Shown here: in pieces, positions 9,086-17,550 of the stretch
Numbering within the stretch: position 1 is the first letter of the stretch
Layout: the number at the start of each line of letters is the position of its first letter
Source of the DNA: an uncultured Elstera sp.
GTDB taxonomy: Bacteria > Pseudomonadota > Alphaproteobacteria > Elsterales > Elsteraceae
Assembly: GCA_903931835.1 (NCBI GenBank)
Contig: CAIZEE010000611.1
Span: forward strand, 1 to 36,980
Direction of reading: 5' to 3'
Length of the DNA stretch: 36,980 bases
Position numbers and translations under genes: made by a program
The notes under the pieces: model-generated
Seen by the model: only the letters and a program-made list of their open reading frames with translations
What the model was told of the DNA's origin: nothing
Databases searched by the model: none

Positions 9086-9538
9086 ATGCTTACGCTCAAT
9101 ATCAACGGCGAAAGTCACAAGCTCGACGTCCCCGAAGACATGCCGCTGCTCTGGGTGCTGCGCGATGTCATCGGGTTGACCGGCACGAAATTTGGCTGCG
9201 GCATTGCTCAATGCGGCGCCTGTACGGTTCATATGGATGGGCAGGCGGTGCGCTCCTGCGTGCTCGCGGTCGGATCCATCGGCGACGCGCCGATCCGCAC
9301 GATCGAGGCGGTCGGCGCCAGCGTAGTCGGGGCCAAGGTCCAGAAAGCGTGGCTCGACAGCGAAGTGGTCCAGTGCGGCTACTGTCAATCCGGGCAGATC
9401 ATGTCGGCAACGGCGTTGATCGAGGCGACCGCGCATCCAAGCGATGCCGATATCGATTCCGCGATGGCCGGCAATATCTGTCGCTGCGGCACCTATGTGC
9501 GCATCCGCGCCGCGATTAAGCAAGCGGCGGGGGTCTGA
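9086..9538 (+). CDS. 2Fe-2S subunit of a periplasmic-type molybdenum hydroxylase (IorA-like)
   Basis: The 150-residue electron-transfer subunit carries two [2Fe-2S] clusters. The plant-ferredoxin-type site uses Cys38, 43, 46 and 58 ([16 protein letters not shown]); the second site uses Cys97, 100, 132 and 134 (QCGYCQSGQ and GNICRCGTY). All eight ligands are present. This matches the alpha subunit of isoquinoline 1-oxidoreductase and related two-subunit aldehyde or N-heterocycle hydroxylases. GGAAGGA lies 8 bases before the ATG, which decides the start over an in-frame codon at 9059. The Mo subunit gene follows after 3 bases and the cytochrome c gene overlaps that, so it is a three-gene operon. 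The substrate is unknown. Confidence 0.93.
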   Translation: MLTLNINGESHKLDVPEDMPLLWVLRDVIGLTGTKFGCGIAQCGACTVHMDGQAVRSCVLAVGSIGDAPIRTIEAVGASVVGAKVQKAWLDSEVVQCGYCQSGQIMSATALIEATAHPSDADIDSAMAGNICRCGTYVRIRAAIKQAAGV

Positions 9539-9541
9539 GCC

Positions 9542-11698
9542 ATGGATCTCAATCGCCGCGATTTCTTCACCCGCAGCGCGCTCGCGACGGGTGGCTTGGT
9601 CATCAGCGTTGCGTTGCCCTCACTGCTGCGCGGGCCCGGTAGTGCCAAGGCCGCAACGCCTGTGGGCCTGGCGCCAAACGCCTTCGTGCAGATCGGCACC
9701 GACAACACGATCACGCTGATCATGCCGCATACCGAGGTTGGGCAGGGTATCTATACCTCGGCCGCGACGCTGCTTGCCGAGGAGTTGGAAGTCGGCCTCG
9801 ACCAGGTGACGTTGCTGGCGGCCCCGCCCGACAATGCGAAATACGCCGATCCATTCCTGGGCGAGCAGGCAACCGGCGGGTCGACATCGATCCGCGCCGA
9901 TTGGCAGCGTCTGCGCGCGGCTGGTGCCGCTGCTCGGATGATGCTGATCCAGGCGGCCGCTCAGCGCTGGCAGGTTCAGCCGGCCAGCTGCCGTGCCGCA
10001 CTCGGCGTCGTTTATAACGATGCCGGCAAGCATCAGGCGACCTATGGGCAATTGGCCGATGCGGCCGGCAAGCTCGCCGTACCCGATAAGCCTGTGCTGA
10101 AGCAGCCCTCGGAATGGCGGCTGATCGGCAAGTCGTTGAAGCGCATCGACACACCGTCCAAGGTCAATGGCACGGCGGTATTCGGCATCGACGTCAAGGT
10201 GCCGGGTATGAAGATCGGCACGGTCGCGGCCAGCCCCGTCATCGGCGGCACGGTCAAGAGCTTCGACGAGGCGGCGGCGCGCAAGATTCCGGGCGTGGTC
10301 GATGTCGTGAAGCTCACCGATGCGGTAGCCGTGATCGGCGATCACATGTGGGCGGCGAAGCAGGGTCTTGAGGCGCTGCGGGTCCAGTGGAATCCGGGTC
10401 CCAACGCCGGCATGTCGACCGACCAGCTGATCAAGGCGCTCGACGCGGCATCGCTCGGGCCGAAAGGCGTCGTCGCCAAGGACGAAAACAACGCCCCGGC
10501 GGCGATCAAGGGCGCCAAGACACAGCTTTCGGCAATCTATCAACTGCCGTTCCTGTCCCATGCGCCGATGGAGCCGATCAATTGCACGGTGCATGTGCGT
10601 CCCGATGGCTGCGACGTCTGGGTCGGCACGCAGGTGCCTGTACGCGCGCAGCAAGCCGCCGCCGAGGCTACCGGATTGCCGCCCGAGAAAGTCACCATCC
10701 ACAACTACATCATGGGCGGTGCCTTTGGCCGGCGGCTCGATATCGACAGCATCACCCAAGCAGCGGCATTGGCGAAGCAGGTTTCCTATCCGGTCAAGTT
10801 CATCTGGACCCGGGAAGAGGATATTCAGCACGACCTGTTCCGGCCCTATTACTACGACCGCGTGTCTGCGGGTCTCGACGCCAATGGCAAGCTGGTCGGC
10901 TGGACGCATCGGGTGACCGGGTCATCGGTGCTGGCGCGCTGGGCGCCGGCCTTCTTCAAAAAGGCGGGCGATTTCGACGCGATCGAGTGCGCGGCGGAGA
11001 CGCCCTATGAGGTGCCGGCGGCTTTTGTCGATTACGTTCAGGCCGAACCGCAAGGCGTTACGACCGCCTGGTGGCGGGGTGTCGGGCCGACGCATAACGT
11101 CTTCGTCGTCGAAAGCTTTGTCGACGAATGCGCGCTTGCCGCCGGCAAGGATCCGATCGAGTTCCGCCGGGCGATGTTGGGGAAGAACCCGCGCGCTCTC
11201 GCGGTGCTGAACCTGGCGGCGGAGAAATCCGGTTGGGGCAGCAAGCTTCCGGCCGGTGTCGGTCGCGGGGTGTCGCTGCAATTCGCCTTCGGCTCCTATG
11301 TCGCGCATATCCTCGAGGTCGAGGTGACGGCGTCGTCGGAGATCAAGCTGCGTCGGTCGGTGGTTGCCATCGATGCCGGCCAGCGGGTCAATCCGGACAC
11401 GATCGAGGCGCAGATCCAGGGCGGCGTGATCTTCGGCCTGACCGCAGCGATGTATAGCGAGATCCATCACAAGGATGGTCGCGTGGTGCAGAGCAATTTC
11501 AACGATTACCGCATGCTGCGCATCGACGAGGCGCCGAAGATCGAGGTCTATCAGATCGAGAGCTCGGAAGCGCCCGGCGGCATCGGCGAAACCGGCACGG
11601 CGGCCTCGGCGGCCGCCCTCGGCAACGCCATCCATGCTGCGACCGGCAAGCGATTGCGAACGCTTCCCTTCGGCAATGGCGCCCTGGTGTCAGCATGA
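9542..11698 (+). CDS. Molybdopterin-binding subunit of molybdenum hydroxylase (IorB-like)
   Basis: The 718-residue large subunit of the xanthine-oxidase family binds the Mo-cytosine-dinucleotide cofactor. The N-terminus has a twin-arginine signal (NRRDFFTRSALATGG, then a hydrophobic stretch to about residue 38), so the complex should fold in the cytoplasm and work in the periplasm. Family segments include MPHTEVGQGIYTSAATLLAEE, EQATGGSTSIR, GGAFGRRLD, WWRGVGPTHN and the late GGIGETGTAASAAALGNAI with the catalytic Glu. This order of two separate binding blocks without an FAD domain is typical of IorB and of aldehyde dehydrogenases that feed cytochrome c. The stop overlaps the next start as ATGA. 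A quinoline, isoquinoline, nicotinate-like or aldehyde substrate are all possible. Confidence 0.93.
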   Translation: MDLNRRDFFTRSALATGGLVISVALPSLLRGPGSAKAATPVGLAPNAFVQIGTDNTITLIMPHTEVGQGIYTSAATLLAEELEVGLDQVTLLAAPPDNAKYADPFLGEQATGGSTSIRADWQRLRAAGAAARMMLIQAAAQRWQVQPASCRAALGVVYNDAGKHQATYGQLADAAGKLAVPDKPVLKQPSEWRLIGKSLKRIDTPSKVNGTAVFGIDVKVPGMKIGTVAASPVIGGTVKSFDEAAARKIPGVVDVVKLTDAVAVIGDHMWAAKQGLEALRVQWNPGPNAGMSTDQLIKALDAASLGPKGVVAKDENNAPAAIKGAKTQLSAIYQLPFLSHAPMEPINCTVHVRPDGCDVWVGTQVPVRAQQAAAEATGLPPEKVTIHNYIMGGAFGRRLDIDSITQAAALAKQVSYPVKFIWTREEDIQHDLFRPYYYDRVSAGLDANGKLVGWTHRVTGSSVLARWAPAFFKKAGDFDAIECAAETPYEVPAAFVDYVQAEPQGVTTAWWRGVGPTHNVFVVESFVDECALAAGKDPIEFRRAMLGKNPRALAVLNLAAEKSGWGSKLPAGVGRGVSLQFAFGSYVAHILEVEVTASSEIKLRRSVVAIDAGQRVNPDTIEAQIQGGVIFGLTAAMYSEIHHKDGRVVQSNFNDYRMLRIDEAPKIEVYQIESSEAPGGIGETGTAASAAALGNAIHAATGKRLRTLPFGNGALVSA

Positions 11699-12903
11699 GG
11701 GCGCTGATCGCGGCAATGGCAGGGGTGGCGCTCGCTACCCTGCCGCAACTTGGATTCGCGGCCGAGACGGGCATGGGCAAGGGCGAGTATCTCGCCCGGG
11801 CTGCCGATTGCGTAGCCTGCCATACGGCACCCGGCGGCCAGCCTTTCGCGGGTGGTCGAGCCTTCCAGACGCCGTTCGGCGTGATCTACTCGCCCAACAT
11901 CACGCCCGATGCCAAGACCGGTATCGGCGGCTATAGCGACGAGGAATTCATTTCAGCGCTGCAGAAAGGCGTGGCGCGGGGCGGCAAGCATCTCTATCCG
12001 GCGATGCCCTATTCCTCCTACACGCTGATGACGCGCGAGGATGTGCTGGCGGTGAAGGCCTATATCATGGGGCTCGCACCCGTCTCGAACCAGGTGGCGG
12101 AGGACAAGCTCAAATTCCCCTATAATCAGCGCGCGCTGATGATCGGCTGGAATATGATCAACAACTCCGACCATCGCTTCGAACCCGATGCGAAGCAGAG
12201 TGCGGAATGGAATCGCGGCGCCTATGTGACTGAGGCGCTCGGCCATTGCCAGCAATGCCATACGCCGCGCAATTTCATGCAGGGGCTGAAATCGTCATCC
12301 GCCTATGCCGGCGCGCCGATCCAAGGCTGGAACGCCTATAATATCACGAGCGACAAGACCGCCGGCATCGGCGGATGGAGCGATGCCGATCTGGCCTCGT
12401 ACCTGTCGACCGGTCATGCCGATGGTCACGGCTCGGCTTCCGGCCCAATGGCGGAGGCGATTGAGAACTCGCTGCGCTATCTGACGCCGGACGATATCAA
12501 GGCGATGGTGACCTATCTGAAGACGGTACCGCCGCAGCCGGGCAACGCTGCGCCTGCCCCGGTATCCGCCAAGCCCGACATCGCGCTCGGCGGTAAGATC
12601 TTCGAAGAGGCCTGCCAATCCTGCCACCGCGCCAACGGTACGGGATCGGCGACGCCCTATGCCGCCTTGCTCGGCAGCCCGAGCGTCACGGACCCGAGCG
12701 GCACCAATCTGGTGGCCGTCCTGCTCTATGGCAGCCATATTGATACCGCGACTGGGGCCAAGGCCATGCCCGGATTTGCGCATGGCTATACCGACGTGGA
12801 ACTGGCGGCCGTTGCCAATTACACGATTGCGCAGTTCGGCAAGGGAACCGGCGCTGTCACCCGCGAGGCGGTGGCGAAGGCAAGAAGTACCGTAACCGAC
12901 TAA
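11695..12903 (+). CDS. Triheme cytochrome c subunit of the molybdenum hydroxylase
   Basis: The 402-residue protein starts with a Sec signal peptide (MRALIAAMAGVALATLPQLGFAA). It then has three c-type heme motifs: CVACH at 39-43, CQQCH at 185-189 and CQSCH at 307-311. This is the layout of the cytochrome c subunit of membrane-linked alcohol and aldehyde dehydrogenases (AdhB-like). It should take electrons from the 2Fe-2S subunit and pass them to the respiratory chain. The ATG overlaps the Mo-subunit stop by four bases, so expression is coupled. No maturation (XdhC/CoxI-like) or MobA-like gene is present nearby; those functions must come from elsewhere in the genome. Confidence 0.93.
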   Translation: MRALIAAMAGVALATLPQLGFAAETGMGKGEYLARAADCVACHTAPGGQPFAGGRAFQTPFGVIYSPNITPDAKTGIGGYSDEEFISALQKGVARGGKHLYPAMPYSSYTLMTREDVLAVKAYIMGLAPVSNQVAEDKLKFPYNQRALMIGWNMINNSDHRFEPDAKQSAEWNRGAYVTEALGHCQQCHTPRNFMQGLKSSSAYAGAPIQGWNAYNITSDKTAGIGGWSDADLASYLSTGHADGHGSASGPMAEAIENSLRYLTPDDIKAMVTYLKTVPPQPGNAAPAPVSAKPDIALGGKIFEEACQSCHRANGTGSATPYAALLGSPSVTDPSGTNLVAVLLYGSHIDTATGAKAMPGFAHGYTDVELAAVANYTIAQFGKGTGAVTREAVAKARSTVTD

Positions 12904-12911
12904 GGTTGGTA

Positions 12912-12958
12912 TCGTTCAACGCAGGGCGGTTTTAAGCAAACTTCCCTGCGTTGAACGA
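12912..12958. terminator. Perfect inverted repeat between convergent cytochrome c and CoA-transferase genes
   Basis: TCGTTCAACGCAGGG at 12912-12926 pairs perfectly with its complement at 12944-12958, with a 17-base loop. The right arm is the last coding stretch of the CoA-transferase beta gene (residues SFNAG), and that gene's stop codon lies in the loop. The hairpin could end transcription from both sides. There is no strong T-run after it in either direction, so a factor-aided or attenuating hairpin is as likely as an intrinsic terminator. Confidence 0.6.
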
Positions 12959-13579
12959 CGCTTCGGTCTTCGCCTTGATCTCGGCGAGGGTCACTTCCGG
13001 CGCCATCTCAACGAGCGTCAGCCCGCCTTGCTTGCGGTCGACATCGAAGACGCAGAGATCGGTGATCACCATGTCGACGCAGGCAGCCCCGGTCAGCGGC
13101 AAGGTGCAGCGCTTCAGCACCTTGGACTGGCCCTGCTTGTTGGCGTGTTCCATGACGACGATGACGCGCTTGACGCCGGCGACCAGATCCATCGCGCCGC
13201 CCATGCCCTTGACCACTTTGCCCGGGATGGTCCAGTTGGCGATGTCGCCATTCTCCGCTACTTCCATCGCCCCCAGCACGGTCAAATCGATATGGCCGCC
13301 GCGGATCATCGCGAAACTGTCCGATGACGAGAAATAGCTCGAGGTCGGAAGCTCGGTGATGGTCTGCTTGCCGGCATTGATCAGATCGGCATCCTCTTCC
13401 CCCTCGTAAGGGAAGGGGCCCATACCGAGCATGCCGTTCTCGCTTTGCAGCGTCACGTCCAGGCCATCGGGAATATAGTTCGCCACCAGCGTCGGGATGC
13501 CGATGCCGAGATTGACGTAGAAGCCGTCCTCCAGCTCCTGTGCGGCGCGCGCTGCGATCTGTTCGCGGGTCCAGCCCAT
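12932..13579 (-). CDS. scoB: 3-oxoacid CoA-transferase, subunit B
   Basis: The 215-residue beta subunit of a class I CoA-transferase, probably succinyl-CoA:3-ketoacid (acetoacetate) type, moves CoA between succinyl-CoA and a 3-oxoacid. The catalytic Glu lies in [14 protein letters not shown]. The N-terminal [13 protein letters not shown] and the central [14 protein letters not shown] and [12 protein letters not shown] segments are family hallmarks. GGAG precedes the ATG. It follows the alpha-subunit gene after 14 bases. The ketone-body type activity fits the 3-hydroxybutyryl-CoA dehydrogenase at the window start, although the two loci are separate. Its 3' end forms half of an inverted repeat. 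Confidence 0.93.
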   Translation of the reverse strand: MGWTREQIAARAAQELEDGFYVNLGIGIPTLVANYIPDGLDVTLQSENGMLGMGPFPYEGEEDADLINAGKQTITELPTSSYFSSSDSFAMIRGGHIDLTVLGAMEVAENGDIANWTIPGKVVKGMGGAMDLVAGVKRVIVVMEHANKQGQSKVLKRCTLPLTGAACVDMVITDLCVFDVDRKQGGLTLVEMAPEVTLAEIKAKTEASFNAGKFA

Positions 13580-13593
13580 GGTTCAGGTCTCCT

Positions 13594-14304
13594 TCAGGCT
13601 GTCGGGCGCGGACGGGTGGTCACGCGCTCGATCAATTTCTTATAATTGTCGCCTTGTATGATGCGATCGACATAGATGCCGGGCGTGTGGATGTGATCAG
13701 GGTTGAGTTCGCCTGCCTGCACCAGATGTTCGACCTCGACCACGGTCACCTTGCCGGCCGTCGCCATCACCGGATTGAAGTTCCGCGCGGTCTTGCGATA
13801 GATCAAATTGCCGGCGGTATCGGCTTTCCACGCCTTGACGATGGCGAGATCGGCAGTCAGCCCGCGCTCCATCACATAGCCAACGCCGTCGAATTCCTTG
13901 GTTTCCTTGCCATCCGCCACGACTGTGCCGTAGCCGGTGCGGGTGTAAAAGGCGGGGATGCCGGCACCGCCCGCGCGGATGCGCTCGGCCAATGTCCCTT
14001 GCGGGTTCAACTCAAGTTCGAGCTTCCCGTCGAGATAGAGCTTCTCGAACAGTTTGTTCTCACCCACATAGGACGAGATCATCTTTTTGACCTGACCGTT
14101 ATTGAGCAGGACCCACAACCCGTGGCCGTCCGTACCGCAATTATTCGAGACAACGGTCAGGTTTTTGGTGCCCGCTTCCAGGATTGCCTGAATTAAATGC
14201 TCAGCATTGCCCGACAGACCAAAGCCGCCCGATAGGATGCTCATCCCATCGAACAGGATACCGTCAAGGGCCGCTGCAGCATTCGGATAGATTTTGTTTT
14301 TCAC
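13594..14304 (-). CDS. scoA: 3-oxoacid CoA-transferase, subunit A
   Basis: The alpha subunit pairs with the beta subunit encoded just downstream. The start KNKIYPNAAAALDGILFDGM and the glycine-rich SGGFGLSGNAEHLIQAI are diagnostic of class I CoA-transferase alpha chains; YVGENKLFEKLYLDGKLELE and IPAFYTRTGYGT also match. The preferred start is GTG at 14302-14304, with TTGGAG 7 bases upstream, giving 236 residues. A longer reading from a GTG at 14331 adds nine residues not expected in the family and is rejected. It could also act on other short 3-oxoacids. Confidence 0.92.
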   Translation of the reverse strand: MKNKIYPNAAAALDGILFDGMSILSGGFGLSGNAEHLIQAILEAGTKNLTVVSNNCGTDGHGLWVLLNNGQVKKMISSYVGENKLFEKLYLDGKLELELNPQGTLAERIRAGGAGIPAFYTRTGYGTVVADGKETKEFDGVGYVMERGLTADLAIVKAWKADTAGNLIYRKTARNFNPVMATAGKVTVVEVEHLVQAGELNPDHIHTPGIYVDRIIQGDNYKKLIERVTTRPRPTA

Positions 14305-14613
14305 GGCCTCACTCCAATGGCTAGCCGACACCGGTCACGGTTGAAGTTAATGCGCATGGCCGACCAAGGCGACTCGAATCGTGTAAGCGCGTCTGAAATC
14401 TGTCGGTTGCCTGGGAATCCACAGAGGTATCCCGATACCATAGCTGATGGAATTCTCGCGATCGGTGGGGAGTTTCAATTGTCAGCCCCGACGCGCGCAT
14501 GCTTCGTATCAGTACTTTTCCAGTTCGATTGTGGTGATTCCGATTGGATTTTTAAAAGGTTCCCTATAGAAGATGTTGGAATCGCAGGTGGTTCAGAACA
14601 GAAGATTTGAAAT
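14305..14613. other. 309-base intergenic region, no gene supported
   Basis: This region lies between the divergent CoA-transferase and diguanylate cyclase genes and should hold both promoters. Its base composition is visibly more A+T-rich than the flanking genes from about 14440 onward. A TATAGA at 14565-14570 with TTGGAT at 14544-14549 (15-base spacing) is a weak plus-strand candidate. A 97-codon plus-strand reading frame crosses the region, but it has no ribosome site or recognisable protein pattern. Confidence 0.4.
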
Positions 14614-15492
14614 ATGCCATCAAAGCTGAAGCCCACACAGTTAGGTTTTCTTGTTGCCGCGATCGCTTATTGCGTCGGCGTCTTCTTTCTAGATATCTCC
14701 ACCCCATCGACCTACAACGAATCGTTGTTGCTGGTTCTGGCCTTCGCGCTGATCTATCCGGTGCGGCGGACCTGGGCGACGATCCTTATTTTCGCCTGCA
14801 CCATCATCGCCGCGATCATGACCGCGTTCTTCGAACCGGGTGCGGATAGCGATGCCGGCACCTGGGTCAATATCTGGATATTGATCGTTGCTGAATGCGG
14901 CATCGCCTTCATGACGTGGCGCGTCACCACGGTCGAGAATGCACTTTATCAGTTGTCGACGACCGATCCGCTGACCGGCGCCTATAACCGCCGTCATTTC
15001 ATGGTGCTGATGGACCGCGAGCGCAAGATATCGGAGCGGTACGGCACCGGCCTGTCTCTTTTATTGCTCGATATCGATCATTTTAAGAAAATCAACGACA
15101 CTTACGGGCATCCGACCGGCGACGAAGCGATTAAAGCCATCGCTGAAACCTGCCATCGTCAGGTTCGCTCGACCGATACGTTCTGTCGCTATGGTGGCGA
15201 GGAATTCGTTGTGGCATTGCCCAATACCGATGAGGCGGGGGCTGCGATCGCGGCCGAATATCTGCGCAAGGCCGTGTCAAAAATCGAGCTGATTGCGGAT
15301 GGCAATCGCACGGTGCAGTTTACCGTCAGTATCGGCGTCGCCAGTTTCGTTCGGAAATCGACGATCGAACAATTGATCGAATGTGCGGACCAGGCACTCT
15401 ATGCAGCCAAATTGGGTGGCCGCAATCAGGTGCAGATCGGTCGTTACGACAGCATCGACTCTGCGCTCAGCACAAAGAAGGCCGAGGCTTAG
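14614..15492 (+). CDS. Membrane-bound diguanylate cyclase (GGDEF)
   Basis: The 292-residue protein makes cyclic di-GMP from two GTP. The N-terminal third has about four membrane segments (roughly 9-27, 37-52, 55-72 and 85-103) with no recognised sensor domain. The GGDEF domain starts at STTDPLTGAYNRRHF (about 115-129). It has the metal-site LLLDIDHFKKINDTYGH and the active-site GGEEF at 194-198. An intact inhibitory I-site RSTD (185-188) lies exactly five residues before GGEEF, predicting product feedback. No EAL domain or partner gene is present. The signal sensed is unknown. Confidence 0.94.
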   Translation: MPSKLKPTQLGFLVAAIAYCVGVFFLDISTPSTYNESLLLVLAFALIYPVRRTWATILIFACTIIAAIMTAFFEPGADSDAGTWVNIWILIVAECGIAFMTWRVTTVENALYQLSTTDPLTGAYNRRHFMVLMDRERKISERYGTGLSLLLLDIDHFKKINDTYGHPTGDEAIKAIAETCHRQVRSTDTFCRYGGEEFVVALPNTDEAGAAIAAEYLRKAVSKIELIADGNRTVQFTVSIGVASFVRKSTIEQLIECADQALYAAKLGGRNQVQIGRYDSIDSALSTKKAEA

Positions 15493-15502
15493 CCTTACAG
15501 AG

Positions 15503-15587
15503 TGGTGCGGGCGGTCGGAATCGAACCGACACTCCTCTCGGAACCGGATTTTGAGTCCGGCGCGTCTACCAGTTCCACCACGCCCGC
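15503..15587 (-). tRNA. tRNA-Leu (anticodon CAA)
   Basis: The 85-base sequence folds as a class II tRNA. The acceptor arms GCGGGCG and CGCCCGC pair, followed by discriminator A and an encoded CCA (15503-15505 on the plus strand). The anticodon stem CCGGA/TCCGG encloses the 7-base loop CTCAAAA with anticodon CAA at 15551-15553. The T-arm has GGTTCGATTCC, and a long variable arm, as expected for leucine, lies before it. It reads UUG codons. It is antisense to its neighbours, between the diguanylate cyclase and the SPINDLY-like gene. Confidence 0.97.
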
Positions 15588-15647
15588 GTTCGACTGTGTG
15601 GTTTGAGCGGCCTATGTGCCACAACGACGGGCTGGAGGTCTAGTGGT

Positions 15648-17546
15648 TTGACCACCCCTTCATCGGCGCAATCGCTGCGTGATGACGCAGGCGCTGCGAT
15701 TGGCCAGCGCAAATTCACCGAAGCGGCTAGGCTTGCCGACCAGCTGGAGCGGCTGGGCGAGCCAGCAGAGGCGGCCAATCTAAGGGGCCGTATCGCGCTG
15801 ATGCGCAATCGTTCGATCGATGCTGCGGCCTGGTTCCGCAAATGCATCGCGATCAAATCGGACCACATCGGTGCGTGGGCCAATCTCGGCACCGCCTTGG
15901 CGGAGACGAAAGCCTTCGATGAGGCCTGGACGGCCTTTACCCGGGCGATCGAGCTTGGTCTGCCGGTCCGGCTGATCCTGCATAATTTTGGTATCGTCGC
16001 GGCTGAGGCCAAGCAAGTGGAGGCGGCGATCCGCCTGATCGCACGCGCGGTGGCCGATGGGCTTGATGAGCCGGAGGTTTATACCGTCCTGGCCGATCTC
16101 TATGGCGAACTCGGCGATATCGAGCGGCAGATCGCGGTGCTCGACCAAGCGTTGATCCGCTATCCGACGCGCGCCGATTTTCTCGACCGGCTCTACCAAC
16201 TAAAGACGGCGATCTGCGATTATCCGGGACTGGCTGTCATCGAGGATCGCGTCAGATCGCATCTGGCGTTCTGCGTTGCCGGGTCATTGCCCCCCGGCAT
16301 GCCGAGCTTCAGCTTCCTGATGACGCAGGGTGACGGCGCCCATGCGCGGCTCAACCAGTCTGCCTGGGACCGCCCAGAGTATCGCCGCCGTCCGGCCAAG
16401 GCGAAAGCCAAAGCCGGCCGGAAACGGCTGGCCTACCTCTCCGCCGATCTGCATGATCACCCGGTTGGCCGTCTGATGCTCGACATCATCGGCGCGCATG
16501 ATCGCAACCGGTTCGAAATCGTGATCCTGTCCGCCGCAATGCCCAGCGACGAGTCGCGTCACCGCCGTATCGCCGATGCGATCGCAGCACGGGCGGATCA
16601 GGTCATTTTGGTGCAGGATCTGGCCGACGATGAACTGGCGAAGCTCATCCGGCGCGAACGGATCGACATATTGGTCGAGCTCGGCGGCCATATGATGGCA
16701 AGCCGCGTTCAGGCGCTGTGGGCGCATGAAGCGACAGTGCAAATCTCATTCATGGGCTATGCCGGCAGCACCGGCATGCGCTGCATCGATTACATCGTCG
16801 CCGATCCGGTGATCCTGCCACCAGCGGCAAGCAGCGACTTTGTAGAACGGGTGATTCGCCTGCCGCATCCCTGGCTGCCGGTGTCGCCCGAACCGGTATC
16901 GCCGCCGCCATCGCGCGATGCGCTATTCGCTACGCAAGCCAGGGTGATTGTCTCGCTGCAGACGCCGCAGAAATTGTCGCTCGACACGGTCACTGCCTGG
17001 GCGCGCATTCTGGCGCGAACCGACGCCATACTATGGCTCTTTCTGTTCGCGACCACGCCAGGGCGTGACGCGTTGGCTGAGCGCAATCTCAGGCGGTTTT
17101 TTGCCGAGCGAGGCATTGCTGCCGATCGCCTGCGCTTCACCCATGACTGGCTCGATCGGCCAGATCATCTGGGACGCATCGCGGCGGCCGATCTGGCGCT
17201 TGATGCGCTGCGGTGGGGTGGGCATTCGACCACGCTGGATGCGCTCAATGCCGGCCTGCCGGTGCTCACAATCGCCGGGCCAGCCTGGCCATCGCGCGTT
17301 GCCGCCAGCCTGTTGAGTGCGGGCGGGCTAGGCGACGCGCTGGTTGCGCGATCGGTGGATGATTATGTCGAGCGCGCCGTCCGGCTATTAAACGAGCCAG
17401 CGCGTTTGACTGCAGTGCGTGCTCAGACGCAGGCGGCGTTCGCTGCCGGCAACCTCGCATCCTGGGTGGCGGCCTATGAGCGTGGGCTCTTACAAGCCTA
17501 TGAGGATACGGTGGACGGCGTGCATCGCGACATCATCGTCGCCTGA
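15648..17546 (+). CDS. SPINDLY/O-GlcNAc-transferase-like glycosyltransferase (GT41) with TPR repeats
   Basis: The roughly 632-residue cytosolic protein has TPR-like repeats over about the first 200 residues (AEAANLRGRIALMRN, GAWANLGTALAETKAFDEAW, EVYTVLADLYGELGDIERQ). They precede a GT41 catalytic region. The catalytic N-lobe contains RLAYLSADLHDHPVGRLM, with the His-Pro-Val-Gly of the family. The C-lobe contains QISFMGYAGSTG, VSLQTPQKLS and LDALRWGGHSTTLDALNAGL, the UDP-sugar-binding pattern of OGT/SPINDLY. The preferred start is TTG at 15648, with GGAGG 9 bases before it; a further in-frame TTG at 15603 overlaps the tRNA promoter area. Bacterial homologues O-glycosylate proteins such as flagellins, but no flagellar gene is nearby. 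The target is unknown. Confidence 0.88.
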   Translation: MTTPSSAQSLRDDAGAAIGQRKFTEAARLADQLERLGEPAEAANLRGRIALMRNRSIDAAAWFRKCIAIKSDHIGAWANLGTALAETKAFDEAWTAFTRAIELGLPVRLILHNFGIVAAEAKQVEAAIRLIARAVADGLDEPEVYTVLADLYGELGDIERQIAVLDQALIRYPTRADFLDRLYQLKTAICDYPGLAVIEDRVRSHLAFCVAGSLPPGMPSFSFLMTQGDGAHARLNQSAWDRPEYRRRPAKAKAKAGRKRLAYLSADLHDHPVGRLMLDIIGAHDRNRFEIVILSAAMPSDESRHRRIADAIAARADQVILVQDLADDELAKLIRRERIDILVELGGHMMASRVQALWAHEATVQISFMGYAGSTGMRCIDYIVADPVILPPAASSDFVERVIRLPHPWLPVSPEPVSPPPSRDALFATQARVIVSLQTPQKLSLDTVTAWARILARTDAILWLFLFATTPGRDALAERNLRRFFAERGIAADRLRFTHDWLDRPDHLGRIAAADLALDALRWGGHSTTLDALNAGLPVLTIAGPAWPSRVAASLLSAGGLGDALVARSVDDYVERAVRLLNEPARLTAVRAQTQAAFAAGNLASWVAAYERGLLQAYEDTVDGVHRDIIVA

Positions 17547-17550
17547 CCGG

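Noticed and set aside
9620-10909. A 429-codon open frame on the minus strand opposite the molybdenum hydroxylase large subunit
   Set aside because: It is an antisense shadow of a gene with a clear family match; its translation is rich in Arg, Asp, Gly and His without domains, and no ribosome site was seen.
14317-14610. A 97-codon plus-strand frame just before the diguanylate cyclase gene
   Set aside because: No ribosome site and no recognisable domain; it spans the expected divergent promoter region.
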